In this document: positions 45,287-53,881 of the stretch, in pieces | How positions within the stretch are numbered: the first letter of the stretch is position 1 | Layout: each line of letters begins with the position of its first letter | Assembly: GCF_018885265.1 (NCBI RefSeq) | Contig: NZ_CP076538.1 | Coordinates: 248,001 to 312,000 of the forward strand | Origin: Amycolatopsis aidingensis | GTDB lineage: Bacteria; Actinomycetota; Actinomycetes; Mycobacteriales; Pseudonocardiaceae | Direction of reading: 5' to 3' | Length of the DNA stretch: 64,000 bases | The notes under the pieces: model-generated | What the model saw: the letters and a program-made list of their open reading frames with translations, nothing else | The model's database searches: none | Told to the model about the DNA's origin: nothing | Made by a program: the position numbers and the translations under genes

Positions 45287-45292
45287 TACGGT
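45287..45292 (+). promoter_or_regulatory. -10 box TACGGT, leaderless start
   Basis: TACGGT lies 7 nt before the ATG at 45300. It supports that start over the ATG at 45282, which would lie upstream of the box. Confidence 0.5.
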
Positions 45293-45299
45293 GTCACCC

Positions 45300-46499
45300 A
45301 TGGCGTTTGACGTCGCTCGGATTCGAGGGTTGTTCCCTGCTCTGGGTGACGGCTGGATTCATTTCGACGGGGCCGCAGGCATGCTGGTGCCCGAGCAGGT
45401 CGCTTCGGCGGTGTCCACAGCCATGCGCGCACCGGTTTCCGGCCCGGGTGGAGCGTTTCCGGCCTCCCAGCGGGCGGAAAGCATCGTCACCGCGGCCAGG
45501 CGTGCGGTGGCCGACCTGGTCGGCGCGGACCCGGCCGGAGTGGTGCTCGGGCCGAGCGCCTCGGTGCTCACCCGGCGGCTGGCCGACGTCCTCGGCGAGG
45601 GCTGGACGCTGGGTGACGAGGTGGTCGTGTCCAGGCTGGACGAGCAGGCCAACCTGGCGCCGTGGCGGCACGCCGCCAAGCGCACCGGAGCGGTGGTGCG
45701 CTGGGGCGAGATCGACATCGAGACCTGTGAACTGCCCGCTTGGCAGTACGAGGACCTGGTGTCCGCGCGGACCAAAGTGGTCGCCGTGACCGCGGCCTCC
45801 GGCTCCGTCGGCACCCGCCCCGATGTGGCGACCATCGCCGAGTTCGCCAACCGGGTGGGGGCGCTGATGGTGGTGGACGCCACCTACGCCGCCCCGTTCG
45901 TGCCGCTGGACCTGAATGCGATGGGCGCCGACGTGCTGGTGCTGTCCGCGCTGGCCTGGGGTGGGCCATCGGTGGGTGCGCTGGTGTTCCGGGACCCCGA
46001 GCTGCTGGAGAAGCTGCCACCGATCGCGCTGGAGGGGAGCGCACGCGGACCGGCCAAACTGGAGCTGGGGCCGCATGCCTACCCGCTGCTGGCCGGGCTG
46101 ATCGCCTCGGTGGACTACCTTGCCGAGCTGGACGACGCGGCAACCGGGTCGCGCCGCGACCGGCTGGTGACCTCACTCGGCTCGGCGAAGTCGTACCACG
46201 CCGGGCTGCTGGCCCAGCTGTCCACCGAGCTACGCGCACTGCCGCACGTGATGGTGCTCGGCGAGGCGATGCGGCGGATCCCGGCGTTCGCGTTCACCAT
46301 CGCGGGCCGCAAGGCACCCGAGGTCGCCGAGTACCTGGCCACGCAGGGCCTGTGCGCCTTCGCCGACGAGGGCAGCGACGGGGTGTTCGCCGCGCTCGGG
46401 GTCGCCGAGGTGGGCGGGGCCGTGCGGATCGGGCTGGCGCACTACTCGAACGTGTTCGAGGTCAACCAGCTCATCCGGGTGCTGGACGAGCTGCGTTAG
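45300..46499 (+). CDS. Cysteine desulfurase-fold protein lacking the PLP lysine (Rv3778c-type)
   Basis: 399 residues. The class V aminotransferase fold is clear: DGWIHFDGAAGMLVPEQVA, VVDATYAAPFVPLDLNAMGAD with the PLP-facing D193. Where cysteine desulfurases have S-x-H-K, this protein reads SALAWGGP (216-223), so the Schiff-base lysine is replaced by A219. It may not form a normal internal aldimine. Gene order (bpa, this gene, quinone oxidoreductase) matches Rv3780-Rv3778c-Rv3777. The stop overlaps the convergent oxidoreductase gene by 4 nt. Confidence 0.85.
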   Translation: MAFDVARIRGLFPALGDGWIHFDGAAGMLVPEQVASAVSTAMRAPVSGPGGAFPASQRAESIVTAARRAVADLVGADPAGVVLGPSASVLTRRLADVLGEGWTLGDEVVVSRLDEQANLAPWRHAAKRTGAVVRWGEIDIETCELPAWQYEDLVSARTKVVAVTAASGSVGTRPDVATIAEFANRVGALMVVDATYAAPFVPLDLNAMGADVLVLSALAWGGPSVGALVFRDPELLEKLPPIALEGSARGPAKLELGPHAYPLLAGLIASVDYLAELDDAATGSRRDRLVTSLGSAKSYHAGLLAQLSTELRALPHVMVLGEAMRRIPAFAFTIAGRKAPEVAEYLATQGLCAFADEGSDGVFAALGVAEVGGAVRIGLAHYSNVFEVNQLIRVLDELR

Positions 46500-47473
46500 G
46501 AGTGCCCGGCCAGTAGCACCTTGCCGAAAACACTGCTGTCCTCCAGTGCACGGTGCGCGTCGCCGGCCTCGGCCATCGGTACCACCTGGTCCACCACCGG
46601 CATGACCGCGCCACTCTCCACCAGCGGCCACAGCTGCTCCCGCACCGCGGACACGATCCGGGCCTTCTCCTCGGCCGGCCTGCCCCGCAGACCGGTTGCC
46701 GCGATGCTCGCCCGCTTGGTCAGCAGCTTGCCGATGTTCAGTTCGCCCTTGACCCCGCCCTGCATGCCGATCACCACCAGCCTGCCGCCGGTGGCCAGCG
46801 CGTCCACGTTCCGGCCGAGGTAGGAAGCGCCCATGTTGTCCAGGATGACGTCCGCGCCAGGGGTTTCCGCCTTCAGTACCTCGACGAAGTCCTGCTCCCG
46901 GTAGTTGATCACGATATCCGCGCCGAGCTGCCTGCAGTGTTCCAGCCGCTCGGCCGAGCCAGCCGTCACCGCGACGGTCGCCCCGAGCGCCTTGCCCACC
47001 TGGATGGCATGCGTTCCGATGCCGCCCGCGCCGCCGTGCACCAGCAGTACCTCGCCTTCGGCAAGGCCCGCGTGCATGATCACGTTCGACCACACGGTGC
47101 AGGCCACCTCGGGCAGGCCCGCCGCCGACACCAGGTCGACCTCGCCCGGCACCGGCAGCAGCTGGGTGGCGGGCACGGCCACCTTCTCGGCGTAGCCGCC
47201 GCCTGCCAGCAGCGCGCACACCTCGGCCCCGACCTGCCAGTCCGACACCCCCGGCCCGAGTTCGGCGATCACGCCGGAGCACTCCAGCCCGAGGATCTCG
47301 CTGGCGCCCGGTGGCGGCGGGTACAGTCCCCTGCGCTGCAGCAGGTCGGCCCGGTTCACCGCGCTCGCCGCGACGTCGATGAGCACCTCACCCTCGCCGG
47401 GGACCGGATCGGGCACCTCGGTCCAGCGCAGTTGTTCCGGCCCGCCCGGTTCGCTGATCGTGATCGCATGCAT
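46496..47473 (-). CDS. NAD(P)H:quinone oxidoreductase, zinc-independent MDR family
   Basis: 325 residues. ASAVNRADLLQRRGLYPPPP and the cofactor loop LVHGGAGGIGTHAIQVGKAL identify the PIG3/QOR type of medium-chain dehydrogenase; no structural zinc cysteines are present. It reduces quinones with NADPH. It corresponds in order to mycobacterial Rv3777. It is convergent with the desulfurase-like gene. Confidence 0.9.
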   Translation of the reverse strand: MHAITISEPGGPEQLRWTEVPDPVPGEGEVLIDVAASAVNRADLLQRRGLYPPPPGASEILGLECSGVIAELGPGVSDWQVGAEVCALLAGGGYAEKVAVPATQLLPVPGEVDLVSAAGLPEVACTVWSNVIMHAGLAEGEVLLVHGGAGGIGTHAIQVGKALGATVAVTAGSAERLEHCRQLGADIVINYREQDFVEVLKAETPGADVILDNMGASYLGRNVDALATGGRLVVIGMQGGVKGELNIGKLLTKRASIAATGLRGRPAEEKARIVSAVREQLWPLVESGAVMPVVDQVVPMAEAGDAHRALEDSSVFGKVLLAGHS

Positions 47474-47562
47474 ACGCCCGACTGTAGCGCCGTCCGGGCC
47501 GAGCCGAGGGTTCGGCCGAATGCGCGACGGTGCTGATTCGCCCTTTTCGCGACCGTCGGGTT

Positions 47563-47581
47563 AACCGTTATCGGAACGGTT
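47563..47581. promoter_or_regulatory. Inverted repeat upstream of the M28 peptidase gene
   Basis: AACCGTT, five bases, AACGGTT: a perfect 7-nt inverted repeat 135 nt before the peptidase start, in the divergent region 47474-47716. It has the form of a dimeric regulator site. No other feature is visible in this gap. Confidence 0.4.
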
Positions 47582-47716
47582 GTCCCTGCGTATGGGTACC
47601 GCCGAACGACCCTTGACCTTTCGTGCAAAACGAACAAGGGTGGTCGCTCGTCGAACGCTCACACCGAGTCGGGGCGGTGTCAGGCGGTTGGCCCTACTGG
47701 GAGATTGGAACTGTTT

Positions 47717-49267
47717 ATGGCATCCGTCAGGAAGAGACTCGTGCCTGCCGTCGCGATCGCGGCCTGCGCGAGCTTGGCGCTCACCACGGCGCCTGCCGCG
47801 GCCGGACAGCTTGCGGCAGGCGATGCGCCAGCGGGACCGCGCCTCGCCAAGCAGCTGGTGCGGAAGGTCCACGTCGGCAACATCAACCGGCACCTCATCG
47901 CATTCCAGCGGTTCTCCGACCGCAACGGTGGCAACCGTGCCGCCGGTTCGGACGGTTACAACGAGTCGGCCGAGTACATCGAGCGCAAGCTCGAGGCCGC
48001 GGGCTACGAGGTGAACCGGCACGAGTTCGAGTTCACCTACACCGAGACGCTGGCCGAGCAGCTCACCACGGGCGGTGGGGACGTGCCGATCATCGCCATG
48101 ACGTACAGCCCGTCCACCCCGGATGGTGGGATCACCGCCCCGCTGGCCGCCATCTCGCCGGACGAGACCCCGGGCTGCGAGGCCACCGACTTCGGCGACG
48201 TCACCGGCAAGATCGCGCTGATCAAACGCGGTGCCTGCAGCTTCGCGCAGAAGGGCAGCTCGGCCGCCGAGGCGGGTGCGGTCGGCGCGATCGTCTACAA
48301 CCACTCGCCGGGTCCGGTCAACGGCACCCTCGGCGGCCCGGAGAACGCCACCATCCCGATCGGCGGCATCACCCAGGCCGACGGTGAGGCCCTGGTCGCG
48401 CTGGACGGTTCCGACGTCACGCTGAACATCCAGACCCTGACCGAGGAGCGCACCACGCACAACGTCATCGCGGAGACCCAGACCGGCCGCAAGGACAACG
48501 TCGTGATGGCCGGTGCCCACCTGGACAGCGTGGACGACGGCGCCGGGATCAACGACAACGGCACCGGCTCGGCCGCGCTGCTGGAGACTGCCCTGCAACT
48601 CGGTGGCAGCCCGCGAGTGAACAACGCGGTCCGTTTCGCCTGGTGGGGCGCGGAGGAGCTGGGCCTGGTCGGCTCCACGCGCTATGTGCAGTCGCTGGAC
48701 TTCGAGCAGCAGCTGAACATCTCGATGTACCTCAACTTCGACATGATCGGCTCGCCGAACGCGGGCTACTTCGCCTACGACGGGGACGACTCGGCCGGAA
48801 CCGGCGCGGGCCCCGGGCCGTACGGTTCGGCGCAGATCGAGGAGAAGTTCGTGAGCTTCCTCGGCTCGCGCGGCATCGAGGTGGAGGACACCGACTTCAG
48901 CGGCCGGTCCGACTATGGTGAGTTCATCGAGGTCGGCATCCCGGCCGGCGGCCTGTTCACCGGTGCCGAGGTGACCAAGACGCCGGAGCAGGCCGCCAAG
49001 TGGGGCGGTGTCGCGGGAATCGCCTTCGACCCCTGCTACCACCAGTCCTGTGACCACCTCGGCAATGTCGACCGGATGGCGCTGAACCGCAACGCCGACG
49101 CCATGGCCTGGACGATCGGCAGCTACGGGATCAGCACCGAGGAGGTCAACGGCGTCCCGCCGTTCCAGGCGAAGAGCAAGAAGGCGACCGCCAAGCAGCG
49201 CGCTCACCAGCGCGTGGCCACGGTCGAGGTCGCCGAGGGTTCCGACCCGCATTCCGTACAGGGCTGA
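47717..49267 (+). CDS. Secreted M28 aminopeptidase with PA domain
   Basis: 516 residues. A signal peptide runs MASVRKRLVPA to about TAPAAAG (residue 30). A PA domain lies at ~120-245 (KIALIKRGACSFAQKG). The M28 zinc site includes H268 (GAHLDS), D280 (GINDNGTG), the catalytic E313/E314 pair (WWGAEELGLVGS), D342 and a late histidine in CYHQSCDH. It resembles Streptomyces aminopeptidases and should cleave N-terminal residues outside the cell. A lysine-rich C-terminal tail extends past the domain. A strong hairpin follows. Confidence 0.92.
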   Translation: MASVRKRLVPAVAIAACASLALTTAPAAAGQLAAGDAPAGPRLAKQLVRKVHVGNINRHLIAFQRFSDRNGGNRAAGSDGYNESAEYIERKLEAAGYEVNRHEFEFTYTETLAEQLTTGGGDVPIIAMTYSPSTPDGGITAPLAAISPDETPGCEATDFGDVTGKIALIKRGACSFAQKGSSAAEAGAVGAIVYNHSPGPVNGTLGGPENATIPIGGITQADGEALVALDGSDVTLNIQTLTEERTTHNVIAETQTGRKDNVVMAGAHLDSVDDGAGINDNGTGSAALLETALQLGGSPRVNNAVRFAWWGAEELGLVGSTRYVQSLDFEQQLNISMYLNFDMIGSPNAGYFAYDGDDSAGTGAGPGPYGSAQIEEKFVSFLGSRGIEVEDTDFSGRSDYGEFIEVGIPAGGLFTGAEVTKTPEQAAKWGGVAGIAFDPCYHQSCDHLGNVDRMALNRNADAMAWTIGSYGISTEEVNGVPPFQAKSKKATAKQRAHQRVATVEVAEGSDPHSVQG

Positions 49268-49302
49268 CCCGGCCGGACCGGAAACTTTCGGTATATACAT
49301 AA

Positions 49303-49335
49303 GTCTGGGTGCGGTCCACGCGACCGCACCCAGAC
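49303..49335 (+). terminator. Hairpin terminator after the M28 peptidase gene
   Basis: A perfect 14-nt inverted repeat (GTCTGGGTGCGGTC, 49303-49316, with 49322-49335) and a 5-nt loop begin 35 nt after the stop, flanked by AA and TT. It is a strong intrinsic terminator of the high-GC kind. Confidence 0.85.
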
Positions 49336-49829
49336 CTTACCGAGGTTGTCTGTTGTAAAGGGCGGCTGGCTGCGCGACAGGCCGGCACCCGAAAGCTGCT
49401 GACGTGCAGATGACGCGTCGATGCAGCCTCGATAGGGGCCATCACGCGCGATGAGTTGTCGAGCGCATTACGTCGAAAGCCCGTGCTGCTCACAGTCGCG
49501 ACTGGGCCGGGATCAGGCCGCCTCAGCCGCGGGGGCACAGCTCGCAGTCAACCGCGTCGGATCATCAGTCACTGCACCACCTGACCTTTCCCGGTGGGCC
49601 ACCGGACCAGCACCTCGGGGTCGGTGCCGACGCCCCGGTGAGCTCCGCCGTCAACTCCAGGATGCGCTTTTCGACGCCTGTTCACAACCGTTTCGTTACA
49701 CCACGTTCCGGTGATACCCGAGGATTGCGACAGCGCGGCCGCGGCACGGCTCCCGCTACTGGTGCACGCGGCGTTTCACGGGATACCGGCATCACCGGCC
49801 AGGGTGGCGCGCGGTCCGGCCGCAGGTCC
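49336..49829. other. Intergenic stretch without a convincing gene
   Basis: About 500 nt between the peptidase terminator and the MarR promoter. Short open frames exist on both strands, but none has a ribosome site plus a protein-like sequence. On the minus strand around 49590 there is a short piece reading DPEVLVRWPTGKGQVVQ before a stop. It could be the tail of a lost gene, but it is too short to name. Confidence 0.4.
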
Positions 49830-49835
49830 TAGTCT
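49830..49835 (+). promoter_or_regulatory. -10 box TAGTCT, leaderless start
   Basis: TAGTCT lies 7 nt before the ATG at 49843 of the MarR gene; no ribosome site is seen. Confidence 0.5.
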
Positions 49836-49842
49836 GATGCGG

Positions 49843-50319
49843 ATGAGCGAGGTTCGGGACGGGGTGCGCTGGCTGACGGACACGGAGATGCATGCATGGC
49901 GGTCGTACATCGTCGCGACCCTGATGTTGCGGCACCGGTTGCATCGCGAGCTGGCCGATGCGCACGACGTCTCGCTCGCCGACTACGAGGTGCTGGTCTG
50001 CCTGTCCTCGGGGCCGCACAACCGGATGCGGATGACCGAGCTGGCCAGCATGCTCGGCTCCACCAAGAGCAGGCTGTCCCATCAGGTCGGCAGGCTCGAG
50101 GTGCTCGGCATCGTGCGCCGGGGCAAGGACCCTGAGGACAAGCGCGGGGTGGTGGCCGAGCTCACCGACGAGGGGATGGCGGTACTGGAGCGGGCGGCCC
50201 CGACGCACGTGCAGGGGGTGCGGGAGCACCTGATCGACCTGCTGACCACCGAGGAGCAGATCGCGATGGGCCAGGCCTTCTCCCGGGTGCTGAACCACCT
50301 GACCGAACTCGACGAGTGA
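49843..50319 (+). CDS. MarR-family transcriptional regulator
   Basis: 158 residues. The winged-helix core is DYEVLVCLSSG, RMTELASMLGSTKSRLSHQV (recognition helix) and RRGKDPEDKRGVVAELTDEG (wing), with dimerisation helices at both ends. The ATG at 49843 is chosen for the -10 box 7 nt before it. The family binds palindromes and is released by small phenolic or oxidant ligands. No adjacent target gene is obvious; the tRNA-Ser gene follows. Confidence 0.88.
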   Translation: MSEVRDGVRWLTDTEMHAWRSYIVATLMLRHRLHRELADAHDVSLADYEVLVCLSSGPHNRMRMTELASMLGSTKSRLSHQVGRLEVLGIVRRGKDPEDKRGVVAELTDEGMAVLERAAPTHVQGVREHLIDLLTTEEQIAMGQAFSRVLNHLTELDE

Positions 50320-50372
50320 CCCGGCGGGTGCGCGCCCGGCGCCCTCGGCGCAGGCGCTACGCTGGCCGGCAG

Positions 50373-50457
50373 GGAAGCGTGGCAGAGCGGCCGAATGCAC
50401 CCGCCTTGAAAGCGGGCGTCCCGAGAGGGACCGGGGGTTCAAATCCCTCCGCTTCCG
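50373..50457 (+). tRNA. tRNA-Ser(UGA)
   Basis: An 85-nt cloverleaf. The acceptor arm GGAAGCG (50373-50379) pairs with CGCTTCC (50450-50456), discriminator G50457. The anticodon stem is CCCGC/GCGGG with loop CTTGAAA, anticodon TGA at 50407-50409. A long variable arm (class II) and a T-loop in GGTTCAAATCC are present. CCA is not encoded. Its 3' end is the left border of the accessory region. Confidence 0.95.
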
Positions 50458-50517
50458 CTGCCCTGACCAGGGCGGACACCGCTGTGGATGAACTTGGTCC
50501 GCAGGCTGGTGTCCGTC

Positions 50518-50540
50518 CTGGTCTCATTTCTGGTCTCATT
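50518..50540. repeat. Tandem 11-nt repeat just downstream of tRNA-Ser
   Basis: CTGGTCTCATT occurs at 50518-50528 and 50530-50540 with a period of 12 nt, about 60 nt after the tRNA. It could be a recombinase-binding or attachment-site relic (inference). The rest of 50458-50602 shows no gene. Confidence 0.45.
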
Positions 50541-50602
50541 CGTGGTTCGACGGCTCGGCCTCCCGGCGGTCCTATTTCATGGTGTGGCTGAAAGACGGCT
50601 AG

Positions 50603-50974
50603 CTACTCACCCTTCCTCTCCACCTTTGGAAACTGTTCCGTCGTCTCGTCCCCCAGCACCATCGGCAACCTCCCAGTTGGCCGCTCATCCCCAACATCGC
50701 CGTGATCAGGGTCAACCCCCGGCCACCGAATGCAGCGGCTTCTGCCTACGTCGTCGCCATGCCGTCGGCCTGGCTCGTTCTCCCGCTCCCACCGTCTCCC
50801 CTCATCATCCTCCGCCCGTTCCCGCTCCACCCGCGTCACAATCTCCGCTACCGACAGCCGCCCAGACTCCCGTCGCCGTTTCCGCTCTCGGCAGCAGTGC
50901 AGAAGCAGCAGAAACACTCCGTAGAGCAGCGGTGGCCCCAGCACCACCGCTGCCATCAGCAGCAGCCGAGTCAC
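50603..50974 (-). CDS. Small membrane protein of unknown function
   Basis: 123 residues. One strong hydrophobic segment near the N-terminus (LLLMAAVVLGPPLLYGVFLL) is followed by HCCRERKRRRESG and a long charged, probably cytoplasmic tail. The GTG at 50974 overlaps the stop of the upstream gene (GTGA) with AGGAAC before it; a GTG at 51031 would overlap by 61 nt. It is the last of three coupled leftward genes. No family is recognised. Confidence 0.6.
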   Translation of the reverse strand: MTRLLLMAAVVLGPPLLYGVFLLLLHCCRERKRRRESGRLSVAEIVTRVERERAEDDEGRRWERENEPGRRHGDDVGRSRCIRWPGVDPDHGDVGDERPTGRLPMVLGDETTEQFPKVERKGE

Positions 50975-51396
50975 GTTCCTGGTGGTGGGTACGGCGAACA
51001 GCCATTGTGCGGTGGTTCGTCCTCGGGCCACGAGGAAGGGCCGGACTCCGGAAACGCGCCTGCGTCCATCTTCTCGAGCGCGTCATCCTCGGCCGTGTTG
51101 TCAGCTTCGGGCGCCTCGTGCGGCGTGTCGTCCCCTTCGGCGAAGTGCCGTGCTGCTCGGGCGGCAGCGCCAGCTGCCGCCTCAGTCTCCGCCCGCTGCT
51201 GGGCGTCGACGGCAAGCAGCATCGAGCACGGCATCAGCTGGTGGGCGAGCTCTTGTTCGCGCAGCTCTGGGCAACGTTGTTGGAGTAAGGCCATGCCAAC
51301 CCCGGGGATACAGCGGTACAGCTCGCCCAGGGCGGCGATCAGCTTGAGGAGTTCCAGGTTGGTGTCCGGGGTGTGGTGGCTGTCCGGCGCCGACAT
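50971..51396 (-). CDS. Hypothetical protein, middle gene of a three-gene operon
   Basis: 141 residues. An N-terminal helical part (LELLKLIAALGELYRCI, then LREQELAHQLMPCSMLLAV) is followed by an alanine-rich helix and a long acidic, disordered C-terminal half. No known motif. The ATG at 51396 lies 3 nt after the stop of the upstream gene, and its own stop overlaps the downstream GTG. Such accessory genes are frequent near integrated elements of Pseudonocardiaceae (inference). Confidence 0.62.
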   Translation of the reverse strand: MSAPDSHHTPDTNLELLKLIAALGELYRCIPGVGMALLQQRCPELREQELAHQLMPCSMLLAVDAQQRAETEAAAGAAARAARHFAEGDDTPHEAPEADNTAEDDALEKMDAGAFPESGPSSWPEDEPPHNGCSPYPPPGT

Positions 51397-51399
51397 GGC

Positions 51400-51645
51400 C
51401 TAGAACCCTTCGCGCAGCCGGAAGGCTAAGCGCACCTGCGGGCAGGGCCAGGCCAGCCCGCAGGACTCGCACAGTCCGGTGCGGGGCAACGGTCCGTGCA
51501 GGGTCAGGGCCAGGCCGATCAAGGTGTAGAGCTGGGCTGGCTCGGGCACTCGTTCGGTGTGCTGGGCGCACATCCAGTTCAGGCGGCGCTGCCAACCCTG
51601 CAGTACTGCGGTGGGGGCATGAAGATCGCGAAGGCGCACGGTCAT
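51400..51645 (-). CDS. Small CxxC protein, first gene of a three-gene operon
   Basis: 81 residues. Helical (VLQGWQRRLNWMCAQHTERV) with a C-terminal CESCGLAWPCPQVR that resembles half of a zinc knuckle. The ATG at 51645 has GGAG 8 nt upstream. The function is unknown. A pair of palindromes lies about 170 nt upstream and may control the operon. Confidence 0.65.
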   Translation of the reverse strand: MTVRLRDLHAPTAVLQGWQRRLNWMCAQHTERVPEPAQLYTLIGLALTLHGPLPRTGLCESCGLAWPCPQVRLAFRLREGF

Positions 51646-51811
51646 GGTGACCGCTCCATCCTGTCGAGTTGGCTGACATGTGGAGCGGCAACCCGGCGCC
51701 GGGAACACCACAGCCCAGGCGGGCGCATGTGTGTCAAGCGGGAACGCCTGGCCAGGGCTATCGGGGGAGTGGGTCGGCCGGCGCCGGGTGCCTGGACAGA
51801 GACGCTATGGC

Positions 51812-51846
51812 GGTTACTCGCCAGTAACCCGAACTGTCAGTTCGGG
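51812..51846. repeat. Two adjacent palindromes between XRE gene and small-gene operon
   Basis: GGTTACT-CGCC-AGTAACC (51812-51829) overlaps by 2 nt with CCCGAACT-GTC-AGTTCGGG (51828-51846). Both are perfect. They lie 23 nt after the XRE/TPR regulator stop and upstream of the 51645 operon. They could be operators for that regulator or a tandem terminator without a T-run. The rest of 51646-51868 is empty. Confidence 0.6.
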
Positions 51847-51868
51847 TGGTCTGGGCGTTCGGATGGCG

Positions 51869-53071
51869 TCAAAGCGGCAGACCGACGCGGCTGGCCAGCC
51901 TGGACGCTTCCAGCGATACCGAACGTCGCCCGCGCTCCACTACGGTGCGCAGCAGCACGTGGGCGGCGGGCCGGAAGCGTACGTCTTCCGGCGCTTCCCG
52001 CTCGGCGGTGTTGAGCAAGAGTAAGGCGCTGGCGTAGTCGCGGCGCTGCTGATACCCCTTGGCTTGATCCAGCAGGAACGCTACGCGGCGTTCGATCGAG
52101 GGCGAGCGATCATGGTTGATGCGTTCCGCCAGGCGCAGGCCCTCGACCGCTTCGCCCGATTCGACCTCGATGGTTACGGCGTACATGGCGACGTTGGTCG
52201 GTCCGAACGCCGTCCAGCAGGTGTTCCGTTCGCCGGTCTGCTCAGCTAACGGTGCTGCTTCATGCAGTCGGTCGCGAGCCGTCCAGGCGTCACCGCGGCG
52301 AACAGCGGCAATACCAGCGATGAGTAGCAGCGCGCCCGAGAGTGCCAAGGCGTCGGCGTGGTCGGCCGCGACGAAGGAGCGCAGCTCCTCGACAGCCTGC
52401 ATCGCGATTTCCTCGGCGCCTTCGGCCTGCCCATCGGCGAGCAGTACCTGAGTCAAGTTCCACTTGGCGCCCGCCAGCCGTATCGGATCGTCGGCTGCTT
52501 CGGCGGCTTGTACGGCTCGATCCGCAGCCAGCAACGCCAAGTTACTTCGGCCGACACGCTTGGTGACGGTCCGCAGCAAACAGTACAGATCTGCGGCCTC
52601 ACGCTGGGCGTCTCGTTGCTTCTCGGGCGCGGCGACGCGAACAGCGCTGGTCGCGTCGGCGACGAGTTCGGGCAGCTGAGCATTCAGGCTGCTGTAGCGC
52701 TGCGGCGAGGTCTGCCACGTATGCCAGGCGTTTTGCACGGCGTCGTGCAGCGTTGGCAGCGCAGGAGCGGTCGTCGGCGCTGGTGAAATGGGGTTTGTCA
52801 ACGCTCGGTACAGCGCGTCACCAGCTTCGGTGTTGTTGTGCTGTTTCTCCGGTGTCGGCCGGTGGCTGAGCAGGTCGCCGAGCTCCACATACAGCACGTC
52901 GGCAAGCTGCGCGAGCACCGTGATCGTCGGTAGCTTCTGGCCGCGCTCGATCTGGTACAGGTAATCCGGCGTGATGCCGGTCAGTCCGGCGACCACCGTC
53001 TTGGTCTGGCGAGCGGCCGTGCGGTAGAAGCGCACGCGGTCACCGACCACCCGCGCCAAATGTTCGTTCAT
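51869..53071 (-). CDS. XRE-family regulator with TPR-like C-terminal domain
   Basis: 400 residues. An HTH_XRE domain lies at ~8-62 (KTVVAGLTGITPDYLYQIER is the HTH), followed from ~100 by antiparallel helices typical of TPR-type regulators (AADLYCLLRTVTKRVG, IRLAGAKWNLTQVLLADG, RRVAFLLDQAKGYQQRRDY). This architecture is common in actinomycete regulators that sense peptides or small ligands. The ATG at 53071 is chosen to start just before the HTH. It is divergent from a HAD gene across 87 nt, which may be its target. Confidence 0.83.
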   Translation of the reverse strand: MNEHLARVVGDRVRFYRTAARQTKTVVAGLTGITPDYLYQIERGQKLPTITVLAQLADVLYVELGDLLSHRPTPEKQHNNTEAGDALYRALTNPISPAPTTAPALPTLHDAVQNAWHTWQTSPQRYSSLNAQLPELVADATSAVRVAAPEKQRDAQREAADLYCLLRTVTKRVGRSNLALLAADRAVQAAEAADDPIRLAGAKWNLTQVLLADGQAEGAEEIAMQAVEELRSFVAADHADALALSGALLLIAGIAAVRRGDAWTARDRLHEAAPLAEQTGERNTCWTAFGPTNVAMYAVTIEVESGEAVEGLRLAERINHDRSPSIERRVAFLLDQAKGYQQRRDYASALLLLNTAEREAPEDVRFRPAAHVLLRTVVERGRRSVSLEASRLASRVGLPL

Positions 53072-53158
53072 GCCCGTCTCAACCCCTCCCGCGAGGGCGT
53101 GACCAGGGCAAATCGTACGCTTACCCGTCTCGTCCGTCACGGGTGGCACACTCGTGCA

Positions 53159-53881
53159 ATGGTGACGTCCCGCCACGGCAATGCTCCGCTCCGCACGCTT
53201 GTCCTCTGGGATATCGACCACACCTTGATCGAGACACGGGGCGTCGGCCGCGCCATCTACGACCGGGCGTTCTACGCCGCTACCGGCCAGCCACTCGCGC
53301 ATCTGGCGCAGATTTCCGGCCGGACGGAACTGGACATCATGCGGGAGTCGCTACGGATCAATGGCATTGAGCCGACCGGCGAGGCCGTGGATACGTTGGC
53401 CGCTGCACTGGTGCGGGGCTATGAGGACGCTCGCGACGAACTGGCGACAGTTGGCCGTGCTCTGCCGGGCGCCGCTGATGCGCTCGCGGCTTTCGCAGCT
53501 GAGCCTTCCATCCACCAAGGCGTGTTGACCGGCAACCTGCGCGAGGTGGCGCGGATCAAGGTAGAGGCATTCGGCTTGGCCGACCCTCTCGATCTCGTGA
53601 GCAGTGCCTACGGCGACGACCACTCGGACAGGGCTGAACTGGTGGCGATTGCACAGCGCCGGGCCAAGGAGTGCATAGGTGTGACGTTCGCGAGCGACCG
53701 CACGGTGCTTATCGGGGACACGCCGAACGACGTGCAGGCCGGGCGTGCTGCTGGTGTACGGGTCATTGCTGTTGCGACAGGCAAGAGTGACGAGGCGGCG
53801 TTGCGGGCGGCGGGGGCAACGATCGTGTTGCCGGGCCTGATGGATGTAGCAAGGCTGGTGGATGTCGTGACGAACGGCTGA
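53159..53881 (+). CDS. HAD-family hydrolase (phosphoglycolate phosphatase-like)
   Basis: 240 residues. Motif I is VLWDIDHTLIE, motif II is GVLTGNLREVARIK and motif IV is VLIGDTPNDVQAGRAAG. A helical cap lies between. Tryptophan and isoleucine in motif I are unusual but occur in actinomycete members. The ATG at 53159 follows a 33-codon upstream extension that I reject because it overlaps the divergent XRE start. The pairing with an XRE/TPR regulator suggests controlled expression; substrate unknown. Confidence 0.83.
   Translation: MVTSRHGNAPLRTLVLWDIDHTLIETRGVGRAIYDRAFYAATGQPLAHLAQISGRTELDIMRESLRINGIEPTGEAVDTLAAALVRGYEDARDELATVGRALPGAADALAAFAAEPSIHQGVLTGNLREVARIKVEAFGLADPLDLVSSAYGDDHSDRAELVAIAQRRAKECIGVTFASDRTVLIGDTPNDVQAGRAAGVRVIAVATGKSDEAALRAAGATIVLPGLMDVARLVDVVTNG

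Noticed and set aside
49451..49714. Rightward 87-residue frame between terminator and MarR gene
   Set aside because: No ribosome site, shadow-like composition, no motif.
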